32,107 bases of DNA from Fusobacteriaceae bacterium (GCA_900764925.1 CAAFPW010000097.1:1-32107), one strand, 5' to 3'. Counted from the stretch's first letter, positions 1 through 8,117 are shown. Notes: generated by a model not told the origin, from the sequence alone. Made by a program: numbers and translations.

Positions 1-545
1 AAGTAGAAGCTATGACAATGGGAGATAGAATCTGTGTACTTAATTTTGGAAAAATTATGCAAGTTGATACTCCTATCAATCTATATAATAATCCAGCCAA
101 TAAGTTTGTTGCAGGATTTATTGGATCTCCAGCTATGAATTTTATATCAGGAAAAATTATAAGAAAAAATGAAAAGTTTTACTTCTCTTTTGGAGAAAAT
201 GAGTTATATATACCTCAAAATGAAAAGTATAAAGCTTTAGAAAAATATATTGATAAAGAGATAACATTAGGAATAAGACCTGAGCATATAGGAAATAGAC
301 TTTCTAAAAAAAGTGATGACCAAATTACTGAGAATTTTTTAACTGGAAAAGTTAGTATTGTAGAACATATGGGAAATGAAGAGTTCTTATATTTTACAAT
401 TTCAGGGATAGAATTAATCTCTAGAATAGAAGCTTCTAAATCTTTAGCTGTAAGTTATGGAGAAGATAGTGAAATTTACTTTGATATGGAGAAAGCACAC
501 TTTTTTGATAAGGATACTGAAGAGAATATTTTAAATAAAGCTTAA
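1..545 (+). CDS. Sugar-type ABC transporter ATP-binding protein, C-terminal part (5' truncated by window)
   Basis: The reading frame is open from base 3 (Val-Glu-Ala before the first Met at 12), so the gene begins upstream of the window. The visible start, VEAMTMGDRI, is the segment just after the H-loop in MalK/UgpC/MsmX-type ATPases. It is followed by the family's 'P-x-x-LY-x-x-PAN-x-FVAGFIGSPAMNF' transition and a C-terminal TOBE-like regulatory region containing LGIRPEH. Such ATPases energise carbohydrate or glycerol-phosphate importers at the inner membrane. Walker A, signature and Walker B lie outside the window, so the substrate cannot be read. The gene ends at a TAA just before a bidirectional terminator. 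Family assignment is firm; the exact member (malK, ugpC or msmX) is not. Confidence 0.9.
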   Translation, partial: VEAMTMGDRICVLNFGKIMQVDTPINLYNNPANKFVAGFIGSPAMNFISGKIIRKNEKFYFSFGENELYIPQNEKYKALEKYIDKEITLGIRPEHIGNRLSKKSDDQITENFLTGKVSIVEHMGNEEFLYFTISGIELISRIEASKSLAVSYGEDSEIYFDMEKAHFFDKDTEENILNKA

Positions 546-554
546 TATAAAATA

Positions 555-587
555 AAAAAGGGTTCACCACAATAGTGAATCCTTTTT
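555..587. terminator. Bidirectional intrinsic terminator between ABC ATPase and metQ
   Basis: The A-rich arm plus GGGTTCAC at 555-567 pairs with GTGAATCC plus the T-run at 575-587 (one G-T pair, loop of 7). There is a T-tract on the plus strand and an A-tract (T-tract in minus-strand RNA) on the other side, so it can end both convergent transcripts. Confidence 0.85.
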
Positions 588-595
588 CATTTATA

Positions 596-1369
596 TTACC
601 AAAGTGGGATATATCCACCTTTGAAAGTTTCTTCAATATATTTTTTCATCTTATCACTTTGATATGCTTTTACTAGAGCTTGAATATCCTCTCTATTTTC
701 ATCTCCTTTTCTTACAGCAAATATATTTGCGTAAGGAGATTTAGAAGCATCTTCAAGTAAGATAGCGTCTTCAGTAGGAATATATCCAGCTTCAACAGCA
801 TATCCACCATTGATGATACAAGCAGCTACATCTTTTATAATTCTAGGAAGTTGAGGAGCTTCAATTAACTTAAACTTTATTTTTTTAGGGTTTTCAACAA
901 TATCAAATTCAGTAGCAAGTAGGTTATTAGGATCTTCTAATTTAATAAGTCCAGCATTATGTAACATAATCAAAGATCTACCAGCGTTAGTAGGATCATT
1001 AGGTATAGCAATAGTAGATTTTGCAGGTATCTCATCAATAGATTTATATTTTTCTGAATAAAGCCCTAGAGCTACTACATAGGTATTTCCAGCTGAAACT
1101 AAATCTAATCCTTTATCCTTACAAAATTGATTTAAGTATTGTATATGTTGGAAAGAATTGACATCGATTGCTCCATCAGCTAAAGCTAGATTAGGAGTTA
1201 CATAATCGTTCATCTCAACTATTTCCAATTCGATTCCTTGAGCTTTTAAGTCCTCTTCAATAAGACCAAACATCTCAACTCCAGGATAAGAAGGAGTACC
1301 TAATTTTAAAGTCTTTCCAAAGGAAAATATAGATATTGTCAATAATAAAAGTGTTATCAGTTTTTTCAT
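596..1369 (-). CDS. metQ: MetQ-family methionine-binding protein, copy 2 (distal)
   Basis: This is a 257-aa NlpA/MetQ-type periplasmic solute-binding protein for D/L-methionine import with MetN-MetI. It has an N-terminal signal peptide (Met-Lys-Lys, then a Leu/Ile-rich core to about residue 18). The mature part shows the family signatures YVTPNLALADGAID, IAIPNDPTNAGRSL, LLATEFDIVENPK and EAPQLPR. No cysteine lies at the end of the signal peptide, so it should be a soluble periplasmic protein rather than a lipoprotein. It is the last gene of metN-metI-metQ-metQ, 27 bases after its close paralogue, with a GGAGG site before the ATG. One deviation from the family is CIINGGYAVEAGY, where AVINxNYALEAG is usual. 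Its ligand may differ slightly from that of copy 1. Confidence 0.92.
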   Translation of the reverse strand: MKKLITLLLLTISIFSFGKTLKLGTPSYPGVEMFGLIEEDLKAQGIELEIVEMNDYVTPNLALADGAIDVNSFQHIQYLNQFCKDKGLDLVSAGNTYVVALGLYSEKYKSIDEIPAKSTIAIPNDPTNAGRSLIMLHNAGLIKLEDPNNLLATEFDIVENPKKIKFKLIEAPQLPRIIKDVAACIINGGYAVEAGYIPTEDAILLEDASKSPYANIFAVRKGDENREDIQALVKAYQSDKMKKYIEETFKGGYIPLW

Positions 1370-1396
1370 AAATCCTCCAATAATTATAAGTACAAA

Positions 1397-2179
1397 CTAG
1401 AATGTAGCAACTACTCCACCATTGTAGTTATCTAAAATGTATTGTTTTACTTTTTCGCTTTGTAGAGCGTTGATTAATTTAACGATATCTTCTCTTTTTT
1501 CTTCACCCTCTCTTACAGCGATTATATTTGCATATGGAGACTCTTCTCCTTCAAGAGTTAGAGCTTCTTTTACTGGAGAAAATCCAGCTTCAAGAGCGTA
1601 GTTTCCATTTATAACAGCTGCATCAACATCAGGTAAAACTCTAGGAAGTTGAGGAGCTTCAATAGGTTTAAATTTTAAATTTTTAGGATTTTCAACGATA
1701 TCAAATTCAGTAGCATATAGATTGTTAGGATCAGCTAATTTGATAAGTCCTTTATTATGTAAAAGAATTAAAGCTCTTCCTCCATTAGATGGATCGTTAG
1801 GTATAGCTATAGTAGCTTTATTAGGAATATCTTCAAGTTTAGTATATTTTCTTGAGAAAACTCCAAGAGGTTCTACGTGTATTTTTGCTGCAGATACTAA
1901 TTTAAGTCCTCTTTCAGTAACAAATTTTTCTAAGTATGGATAGTGTTGGAAAAAGTTTGCGTCAATCTCTCCATCAGCTAAAGCTAAGTTAGGAGTTACA
2001 TAATCAGTAAAATCAACAACTTTTAAGTCTACCCCTTGAGCTTTTAAATCATCCTTTACTAGATTTAAAAGTTCAGCATGTGGTACAGGTGTTGCTCCAA
2101 CTTTTAATTCCCCAGCAAATAAATTAGTTCCTAATACTAAAAGTCCTGCTAATAAAAGTGTTCTAAATGGTTTTTTCAT
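1397..2179 (-). CDS. metQ: MetQ-family methionine-binding protein, copy 1
   Basis: This is a 260-aa solute-binding protein of the methionine uptake transporter. The signal peptide covers about residues 1-22 and ends LFAG, with no lipobox cysteine, so a soluble periplasmic form is expected. Family motifs include YVTPNLALADGEIDANFFQHYPYL, IAIPNDPSNGGRAL, LYATEFDIVENPK, EAPQLPRVLPDVDAAVINGNYALEAG and the C-terminal ESPYANIIAVREGEE. It follows metI by 30 bases and precedes the second metQ by 27, so all four genes should be one transcript under the S-box leader. It is closer to canonical MetQ than the distal copy. Confidence 0.94.
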   Translation of the reverse strand: MKKPFRTLLLAGLLVLGTNLFAGELKVGATPVPHAELLNLVKDDLKAQGVDLKVVDFTDYVTPNLALADGEIDANFFQHYPYLEKFVTERGLKLVSAAKIHVEPLGVFSRKYTKLEDIPNKATIAIPNDPSNGGRALILLHNKGLIKLADPNNLYATEFDIVENPKNLKFKPIEAPQLPRVLPDVDAAVINGNYALEAGFSPVKEALTLEGEESPYANIIAVREGEEKREDIVKLINALQSEKVKQYILDNYNGGVVATF

Positions 2180-2209
2180 ATTACCCTCTCCCTTGTTTTA
2201 TAAATTATT

Positions 2210-2857
2210 TTATCTATTTTTCTTTGCTCTATAAACTAAGTAGTTACCTAATGATTGTAATAGTTGAACAACTATTATAATTACAATAACAGCATAGATC
2301 ATAATATCAGTTTTAAATCTTTGATATCCAAATCTGATAGCTAAGTCTCCAAGTCCACCTGCTCCTATTGTTCCAGCCATTGCTGAGAATCCGATAAGAC
2401 TTACAACAGTAACAGTAATACCATGGATTATATGTGGCATTGTCTCAGGAATCATAACTTTAAAAATAATAGTCCAGTTATTAGCTCCCATACTTGAGCT
2501 AGCTTCTATAAGTCCTTTATCAACTTCATTTAAAGCTCCTTCAATCATTCTAGCTACGAAAGGTGCTGCTGATATAGAAAGTGGTACAATAGCTGCTGTA
2601 CTTCCTATTGTAGTTCCTACTATTATTCTAGATAAAGGAAATAGTAAGATCATAAGTATGATAAAAGGAAAAGATCTTAAAGTATTAATTATAAAATCTA
2701 AAATTTTATTAAGTTTAGGTCTTTCTAAAATATTTCCCTCTTTAGTTACAGTTAGTAGTATTCCTATTGGAAATCCAATAAGAAGAGAGAACAGTGTTGA
2801 GAAGAAGACCATGTACAGTGTTTCAAGTGTAGATGTCCATATCATATTAAATACCAT
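2210..2857 (-). CDS. metI: Methionine ABC transporter permease MetI
   Basis: This is a 215-aa inner-membrane permease with about five hydrophobic helices. The BPD-transporter (EAA) loop lies around residues 115-150 (EVDKGLIEASSSMGANNWTI and following). That loop docks on MetN. The length and the phrase SAMAGTIGAGGLGDLAIRFGYQRF are typical of MetI. Its start overlaps the end of metN by 11 bases, indicating translational coupling and stoichiometric synthesis. Confidence 0.95.
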   Translation of the reverse strand: MVFNMIWTSTLETLYMVFFSTLFSLLIGFPIGILLTVTKEGNILERPKLNKILDFIINTLRSFPFIILMILLFPLSRIIVGTTIGSTAAIVPLSISAAPFVARMIEGALNEVDKGLIEASSSMGANNWTIIFKVMIPETMPHIIHGITVTVVSLIGFSAMAGTIGAGGLGDLAIRFGYQRFKTDIMIYAVIVIIIVVQLLQSLGNYLVYRAKKNR

Positions 2858-3857
2858 TGTATATCACCTCTGTAAGTACTCCTGCTTCATTTTTAAACCA
2901 ATTAATCGCTTCAACTTGTTGTTCCATATCTCCAGATAATTCTATAAATAGATGTCCAACCTTCATAGTAGAAAGATGGTCAATAGATCCTCCAATTATA
3001 CTAAAATCAATATTGAAAGTTCTAACAGCTTGTGAGATTATAGGTTCTTCAGCAATTGTTCCTAAGAACTCAAGTTTAACTATTGATTTACCTTTAGTTT
3101 TCATAATCTCAATTCCTCTTTCCTCTACTCCAGGAAGATAAGAGATAAGCTCTTTTGTAATATCTGTTTGTGGATTAGAGAATATGTGGTGAACACTACC
3201 AGATTCTACAATTTTTCCATCAGCCATAACTGCTACTCTGTTACAGATATCTCTAATTACTTCCATTTGGTGAGTTATCATAACCACTGTAAGACCAAAT
3301 TGTTTTTGAATGTTTTTAATTAGATCAAGAATTGATTTTGTAGTTTTAGGGTCTAGAGCTGAAGTAGCCTCATCTGATAAAAGTATATCAGGATTATTTG
3401 CAAGAGCTCTCGCTATAGCTACCCTTTGTTTTTGTCCTCCAGATAGTTGAGATGGATAGTAATCCTTTTTATCAGCTAACTCTACTACCTCTAAAAGTTC
3501 TAAAACTCTTTTATCTATATCAGATTTTTTCCAACCAGCTATCTCAAGTGAAAAAGCTACGTTCTCTCCAACTGTTCTAGAAGCTAGAAGGTTAAAGTGT
3601 TGGAATATCATTCCTATCTTTTTTCTTCTCTCTAATAGTTCCCCTTTAGATAGAGCTGTAATGTCTACTCCATCTATTATGATTTTACCACTAGTTGGCT
3701 CTTCCAATCTATTAAGTAATCTTATAAGTGAAGATTTACCAGCTCCACTAAGTCCTATTACTCCAAATATATCTCCTGTTTGTATTTCTAAAGATACATC
3801 TTTTACAGCATGATAGCCATTAGGATATACCTTGTTGATCTTTTGTATCTCTATCAT
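2847..3857 (-). CDS. metN: Methionine ABC transporter ATP-binding protein MetN
   Basis: This 336-aa protein has an ABC ATPase domain at about residues 1-240: Walker A GLSGAGKSS, signature LSGGQKQR, Walker B LLSDEATSALD and H-loop ITHQ. A C-terminal NIL (ACT-like) domain at about 260-336 binds methionine and mediates trans-inhibition in characterised MetNI transporters. The ATG follows a GGAGGAG site that begins directly after the T-run of the riboswitch terminator, so termination occurs just before the ribosome site. It is the first gene of the operon; its regulation is described under the riboswitch. Confidence 0.96.
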   Translation of the reverse strand: MIEIQKINKVYPNGYHAVKDVSLEIQTGDIFGVIGLSGAGKSSLIRLLNRLEEPTSGKIIIDGVDITALSKGELLERRKKIGMIFQHFNLLASRTVGENVAFSLEIAGWKKSDIDKRVLELLEVVELADKKDYYPSQLSGGQKQRVAIARALANNPDILLSDEATSALDPKTTKSILDLIKNIQKQFGLTVVMITHQMEVIRDICNRVAVMADGKIVESGSVHHIFSNPQTDITKELISYLPGVEERGIEIMKTKGKSIVKLEFLGTIAEEPIISQAVRTFNIDFSIIGGSIDHLSTMKVGHLFIELSGDMEQQVEAINWFKNEAGVLTEVIYNGI

Positions 3858-3870
3858 CTTTCTCCTCCTA

Positions 3871-3905
3871 AAAAAAAAATCTCTACTACCATCAAGTAAT
3901 AGAGA
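3871..3905 (-). terminator. Riboswitch-controlled terminator before metN
   Basis: In minus-strand RNA, TCTCTATTAC (3905-3896) pairs with GTAGTAGAGA (3889-3880), with loop TTGATG and nine U residues at 3879-3871. The U-run abuts the metN Shine-Dalgarno. Part of the loop and 3' arm is complementary to the 5' P1 strand of the SAM aptamer, fitting an on/off switch. Confidence 0.88.
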
Positions 3906-3933
3906 TTTAATAGACCTTGTATAATACTAGTTC

Positions 3934-4019
3934 TATCCATCTGTCTGGAATTAGCACCACACCACTTGGCAGGTTGCTGAAACATCATAGGGCCAGTCCC
4001 TCAGTTTCTCTTGATGGTT
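3934..4019 (-). ncRNA. SAM-I (S-box) riboswitch aptamer
   Basis: Read on the minus strand, the leader contains the S-box core in order: ATCAAGAGA, GAGGGACTGGCCC, ATGATGTTTCAGCAACC, GGTGCTAATTCC, CAGATGG. P1 can form from CCATC and GATGG. In the known S-box mechanism, bound S-adenosylmethionine stabilises P1 and favours the downstream terminator, shutting off methionine uptake when SAM is plentiful. The aptamer sits between a strong promoter and the terminator before metN. Confidence 0.95.
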
Positions 4020-4037
4020 AATTTTGTTGTTAGAGTT

Positions 4038-4066
4038 ATGATATAACTTTTTTATAAAAATGTCAA
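4038..4066 (-). promoter_or_regulatory. Sigma-70-type promoter of met operon
   Basis: On the minus strand, a perfect TTGACA (4066-4061) is followed by a 17-bp spacer and TATCAT (4043-4038). The expected start near 4031 lies just upstream of the riboswitch. Confidence 0.8.
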
Positions 4067-4084
4067 TATATTTTTTAAAAAATA

Positions 4085-4113
4085 TAGACTAAAAATTTTT
4101 TTTATTTTAAAAT
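4085..4113 (+). promoter_or_regulatory. Candidate promoter of yqeC-mocA fusion
   Basis: TAGACT, 17-bp spacer, TAAAAT. The leader is short, with two G-rich ribosome-site candidates (AAAGGGAG and AGAGGAG) before the ATG at 4144. The -35 is imperfect and the region is AT-rich, so support is moderate. Confidence 0.45.
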
Positions 4114-4143
4114 ATATATAAAAAAGGGAGAAAAGAGGAGTTT

Positions 4144-5412
4144 ATGATAGAAAGTTTTGATATAGAGAGAGGAGATATTATAACTATTACTGGTGCTGGT
4201 GGAAAAACTTCATTGATGTTTTCATTGGCTAAAAAATTATCTAAATTTGGAAAAGTTCTAGTTACTACTACAACAAAAATTTATGTACCGTCTTTAAATG
4301 AATTTGAAGAGATGATACTATTGGATAGAAGAGTTAAGGGAAAAGAAAAAAACATATATGTCTACGGAGAGAAAATAGAGAATAATAAAATACACTCACT
4401 ATCCTATGAGAAGATATTTGAGCTCAGAGAAAAGTTTGATTTTATTTTAATTGAAGGGGATGGAGCAAAGGAGAAAAAAATAAAGGCATGGAATAAAACA
4501 GAGCCTTGTATTCCACACTTTTCAACTAAAGTGATAGGAGTAATAAATTTAGATATAATAGGCTTAGAATTGATTGAGGAAAATATTCATAGATTTGAGA
4601 TATTTAAAGAAAAATTTTCTGAATTTGTTGGAACAAAAGTAAATAGAGAGTTTTTAATAGATTATATAAAAAAGGGAGATTTTTTTAAGAACTTCTCTTG
4701 TGAAGAAAAATATGTTTTTTTTAATGGAATTGATGGAAAAGAGTATTTAGATAAGTTTTCTTTAGCAGTAGAAATTTGTAATGTATTAGGAAAAGAGTAT
4801 AGATTTGTTTTAGGTTCTATAATTGAAGATAACTATTTTAAATTCAAGCCTACTGATGCTGTGGTAATGGCATCTGGGTATTCTAGAAGAATGGGAAAAA
4901 ATAAGTTGAGACTACCATACAGAGATACTACTCTTTTAGGGCACACATTGGAAAGAATGTTACCACTTCCTTTTTATAATATCTATGTCTGTGGTAGGGA
5001 AAAATGGGTAGAAGAGTTAGCTAGAGAGTATAAATTTAAGTATTTAGAAAATAAAAAAGCTGAGCTGGGACAGAGTGAAAGTATAAAGTTAGGAGTGATA
5101 AATTCTAGTGGAGATGGAATAGTATTTTTTACTGGAGATCAGCCACTACTGACAAGAGAGAGTGTTTTAAAGCTCTATTATAATTTTCAAAGATATAATT
5201 ATATAACAATACCAAGAGCAGAGGGGGAAAGATTTTCTCCAGTGTTTTTTCCAGAGAGTAAAAAATCAGAGTTATTACAATTAGTAGGGGATACTGGAGG
5301 GAGAGAGGTTATAAAAAATACATCATTACTTTCCTATGTAGATTTTATAGATAAAACAGAATTTTTAGATATTGATACTCCTGAAGAGTATGAGTATTTT
5401 TACAAAAAATAA
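4144..5412 (+). CDS. YqeC-MocA fusion: selenium-dependent hydroxylase accessory domain plus molybdopterin cytidylyltransferase-like domain
   Basis: This 422-aa protein has two parts. Residues 1 to about 232 match the YqeC family (accessory protein of selenium-dependent molybdenum hydroxylases), with the P-loop-like GAGGKTS at 17-23, VTTTTKI at 40-46 and EGDGAKEK at 104-111. Residues about 237-422 form a MobA/MocA-like nucleotidyltransferase: VVMASGYSRRMGKNKL, GDQPLL at 331-336, and GDTGGRE near 378. MocA transfers CMP from CTP to molybdopterin to make the cytosine-dinucleotide cofactor of xanthine dehydrogenase-type enzymes. The fusion implies that the two steps act on the same cofactor. The gene is a single transcription unit with its own terminator; no hydroxylase gene is in the window. 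Domain assignment is confident; the biochemical role of YqeC is poorly known. Confidence 0.85.
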   Translation: MIESFDIERGDIITITGAGGKTSLMFSLAKKLSKFGKVLVTTTTKIYVPSLNEFEEMILLDRRVKGKEKNIYVYGEKIENNKIHSLSYEKIFELREKFDFILIEGDGAKEKKIKAWNKTEPCIPHFSTKVIGVINLDIIGLELIEENIHRFEIFKEKFSEFVGTKVNREFLIDYIKKGDFFKNFSCEEKYVFFNGIDGKEYLDKFSLAVEICNVLGKEYRFVLGSIIEDNYFKFKPTDAVVMASGYSRRMGKNKLRLPYRDTTLLGHTLERMLPLPFYNIYVCGREKWVEELAREYKFKYLENKKAELGQSESIKLGVINSSGDGIVFFTGDQPLLTRESVLKLYYNFQRYNYITIPRAEGERFSPVFFPESKKSELLQLVGDTGGREVIKNTSLLSYVDFIDKTEFLDIDTPEEYEYFYKK

Positions 5413-5444
5413 AAACGGCAGAGTTTTAGAACTCTGCTGTTTTT
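5413..5444 (+). terminator. Intrinsic terminator of yqeC-mocA
   Basis: The arms AACGGCAGAGTT and AACTCTGCTGTT (one G-T pair) enclose loop TTAG and are followed by a T-run. The sequence from here to the next terminator (5445-5577) is AT-rich with no credible gene. Confidence 0.88.
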
Positions 5445-5577
5445 ATTAATCTATATTAAAATATCTTGGGGAAAGATTTATTATGAATTAATTATACTAT
5501 TGTATTGTGTCAATTGTGTTACAATTATAAGTTTTTTATATTTTATTTTTTAAAAAACTTTACATATGAGAGATAGT

Positions 5578-5605
5578 AAAAAAAGAAAGCTCTTGATGAG
5601 CTTTC
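5578..5605 (-). terminator. Terminator of ptsI-ptsH-ispH-rpsA operon
   Basis: In minus-strand RNA, GAAAGCTC, loop ATCAA, GAGCTTTC, then seven U residues (plus-strand A-run 5578-5584). Perfect 8-bp stem located 19 bases after the rpsA stop. Confidence 0.88.
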
Positions 5606-5623
5606 CTATAAAATATATAAATT

Positions 5624-7246
5624 TTACTCTTCAGTTGAAGAAGTACCATATTTAGAAAGAAGTTCTTGATTTTCTCTCTTCTCTTCTTCGATCTCTATTT
5701 TTTTAATAGAAAGTTTTATTCTTTGTTTTTCTCTATCTATTTCAACTATTTGAGCTTTTACAACATCTCCAACTTTGAATTTATCTTTTAGATTTTTAAC
5801 AAAGTCTTTAGAAGCCATTTGAGCAGGAATAAATCCATCAACACCTTTAGATAGTGTTACGAATAGACCAAAATCCATTATATTTTTTATCTCTTTTTCA
5901 ACAGTTTGTCCAACTTTGTAAGTTTCAAGAGCTACTTCCCAAGGGCTTTTTGTTAAAGCTTTAATACTTCCTTTAATCTTGTTATCTTCCATATTTAATT
6001 CAGTTACTTTGAAGTTTATAGTATCTCCAACAGAGAATTTTTTAGCTGGTTCTCCTTGCCAAGAATAATCTGATTGGTGAATAAATACATCTACTCCAGG
6101 TTCAACTTCAGCAAATAATCCAAATGGTTTTACTTCTAATACTTTAGCTGTTAACTCTTTTCCAACAGAGAATCTTTCTTCAGCTGAATCCCAAGGATTT
6201 TCACAAAGTTGTTTTATTCCTAATTTTAATTTTCTTTCAGCAGGAACAAACTCAAGAACTCTAACTTTTACATTATCTCCAACTTGTACGAATTCTCCAA
6301 GATTAACTCTTTTCTTATTCCAAGTAAAGTCAGACATGTGAATAAGTCCTTCTACACCATCAGCTATCTCAACAAATACTCCATAAGGAAGTAATTTAGT
6401 AACTTTTCCTTCAACTACAGAATCAACACCAACAGTTTCAGCTACAACTTCCCAAGGATTTCTTGTTAAAGCTTTTATAGAAAGTTTTACATTTTTCTTT
6501 TCAGATTCAAGAGATATAATTTTTCCTTTTATGATATCTCCTTTTTTATATTCGTCAGTTAATTTTTCTAATTTTTTCCAAGATACTTCAGAGATGTGTA
6601 CAAATCCTTTTAAGTGACCGATTTTAACTGATAATCCGAAATCTAAGATATCAGTAATTTCAGCTTCAACAACATCTCCAACTTTTAATTGAGAAAATTC
6701 ATTTTCCTCTTTTTGAAGAGTGATATCTTTTCTAGAGAATGTAATTTTTTTAGATTTTTTATCTTTATCTAGTTGGATATCTTTTATCATAAGTTGAACA
6801 TCTTGACCTATGAATTTATCTCCATCTTTCATATTGATTTCAGAAAGAGAGTTAGGTAGGAATCCTTGATGGAATAAAGCTTCTACCATATATCCACCTT
6901 TAATTCTTTTTACTATTTTACCAGTTATGATCTCTTTTTTCTCGAAAGCTTCTTCTAATTTTTTTAGATTGTCTTCCATATCGATTCTTCTTCTAGAACC
7001 AATTATAAATTCTCCATCTTCAGTTTCTCCAACTAAAAGTATTTCTACTTCATCTCCTATGTTATAAGCTAAAAGCTCTTCATTTCTAACTCTAACACTT
7101 GTTGGTTGACCTTGAACATCAAGATAAGCAAAATTTCTATCTCTTTGTGCTATTATTCCAGTTGCTCTTACCCTTGTTTTTTCCTCTGCTGGTAAGTACT
7201 CATTTAACAGAGCTTCAAATTCATCATAGTTATCATTGTTATACAT
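5624..7246 (-). CDS. rpsA: 30S ribosomal protein S1
   Basis: This 540-aa protein holds six S1 (OB-fold) repeats at about residues 22-80, 100-165, 185-257, 272-344, 358-430 and 443-517. Each later repeat shows the 'G-x-x-V-x-x-x-V-x-x-x-x-x-F-G-x-F-V' and 'G-x-x-x-x-S' pattern, and linkers contain the recurrent NPWE/NPWD/SPWE phrase. S1 recruits mRNA to the 30S subunit. Six repeats match the long (proteobacterial-type) S1 rather than the shorter Firmicutes proteins. The ATG overlaps the ispH stop by one base (TAATG), and the only ribosome site, AAGGGGG, lies inside the ispH coding end. S1 synthesis is therefore tied to translation of ispH. Some clostridia carry IspH and S1 as one fused protein; here they are two. 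Confidence 0.95.
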   Translation of the reverse strand: MYNNDNYDEFEALLNEYLPAEEKTRVRATGIIAQRDRNFAYLDVQGQPTSVRVRNEELLAYNIGDEVEILLVGETEDGEFIIGSRRRIDMEDNLKKLEEAFEKKEIITGKIVKRIKGGYMVEALFHQGFLPNSLSEINMKDGDKFIGQDVQLMIKDIQLDKDKKSKKITFSRKDITLQKEENEFSQLKVGDVVEAEITDILDFGLSVKIGHLKGFVHISEVSWKKLEKLTDEYKKGDIIKGKIISLESEKKNVKLSIKALTRNPWEVVAETVGVDSVVEGKVTKLLPYGVFVEIADGVEGLIHMSDFTWNKKRVNLGEFVQVGDNVKVRVLEFVPAERKLKLGIKQLCENPWDSAEERFSVGKELTAKVLEVKPFGLFAEVEPGVDVFIHQSDYSWQGEPAKKFSVGDTINFKVTELNMEDNKIKGSIKALTKSPWEVALETYKVGQTVEKEIKNIMDFGLFVTLSKGVDGFIPAQMASKDFVKNLKDKFKVGDVVKAQIVEIDREKQRIKLSIKKIEIEEEKRENQELLSKYGTSSTEE

Positions 7247-8115
7247 TAATGAATCCCCCTTATTTGATTTTCTATTTTAATTACTATTTCTTCTGGTGTT
7301 GAGGCTCCTGCTGTAATACCTATTTTTTCTTTTCCATCAAACCACTCTTTTTTTAAGTCATTTTCATCTTGAATTAAATATGTATTAGGATTTAAATTAC
7401 TAGATATTTCATATAATTTTTTAGTATTAGAACTAGTTTTTCCACCTACAACTATGAGCATATCAACTTTTTGAGCTAATTCTTCTACAGCTTCTTGTCT
7501 AACTTGAGTAGCTCCACATACCTTATCTAATATTTTAACATTTAGATAGTTATTTTCCAAATAACTTTTTATTTTTTCTAATTTTTTTTTGTTTAAAGTT
7601 GTTTGAGTTAGAAGACAGTACTCTTTATTTCTATCTATATGAGTATTTTGTAACTCTTCTAAATCTTCACAAATAGTTACTCTTTTCCCAAAAGAGATAA
7701 TCCCTTTTACTTCTGGATGATTTTTATCTCCAATAAATAATATATCATACCCCTTTTTTTCCATTTCTACAAGAGTTTTTCTTATTTGTGTTACAAAAAT
7801 ACATGTAGCATCATGAATTTCAACATTTTTTTCATTTAAAATTTGAAATATTTTTTCTGATGTTCCATGGGCTCTAATGATTATAATATCTCCAGCTTTT
7901 AACGGATCTTTTCCTTGGAGAATATCAATCTCTTCAATAACTTTGAAACCTTGATCCTCTAAATTTTTTACAACATGTTCATTGTGTACTAGCATTCCTA
8001 ATATATAGATATTTTTTCCTATATTTTTTTCATCCTTTGAGATTTTATAGCATATATCTATCGCTCCAGCAACACCAAAACAAAATCCCATATGTTTAGC
8101 TCTGATTATTTCCAT
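7246..8115 (-). CDS. ispH: 4-hydroxy-3-methylbut-2-enyl diphosphate reductase
   Basis: This 289-aa [4Fe-4S] enzyme catalyses the last step of the non-mevalonate isoprenoid pathway, reducing HMBPP to IPP and DMAPP. The three cluster cysteines are visible as C12 (MGFCFGV), C105 (DATCIFV) and C200 (VCGATQ). Substrate-contact motifs are VHNEHVV (44-50), RAHG (81-84), HPEVKG (133-138) and SSNTKKLYEI (228-237). DATCIFV departs from the usual DATCPxV. The start at 8115 leaves a 2-base gap to the ptsH stop. Co-transcription with the PTS general proteins upstream and S1 downstream is implied by spacing. Confidence 0.95.
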   Translation of the reverse strand: MEIIRAKHMGFCFGVAGAIDICYKISKDEKNIGKNIYILGMLVHNEHVVKNLEDQGFKVIEEIDILQGKDPLKAGDIIIIRAHGTSEKIFQILNEKNVEIHDATCIFVTQIRKTLVEMEKKGYDILFIGDKNHPEVKGIISFGKRVTICEDLEELQNTHIDRNKEYCLLTQTTLNKKKLEKIKSYLENNYLNVKILDKVCGATQVRQEAVEELAQKVDMLIVVGGKTSSNTKKLYEISSNLNPNTYLIQDENDLKKEWFDGKEKIGITAGASTPEEIVIKIENQIRGIH

Positions 8116-8117
8116 AA

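Noticed and set aside
2857..3141. 94-codon plus-strand frame antisense to the metN NIL domain
   Set aside because: Shadow of a conserved gene with no start signal.
5445..5577. Possible small gene or promoter between the two terminators (contains AATTGT-GTT-ACAATT)
   Set aside because: No open frame of useful length, and TTGACA-to-TATAAT spacing on the minus strand is 11, too short for a promoter.
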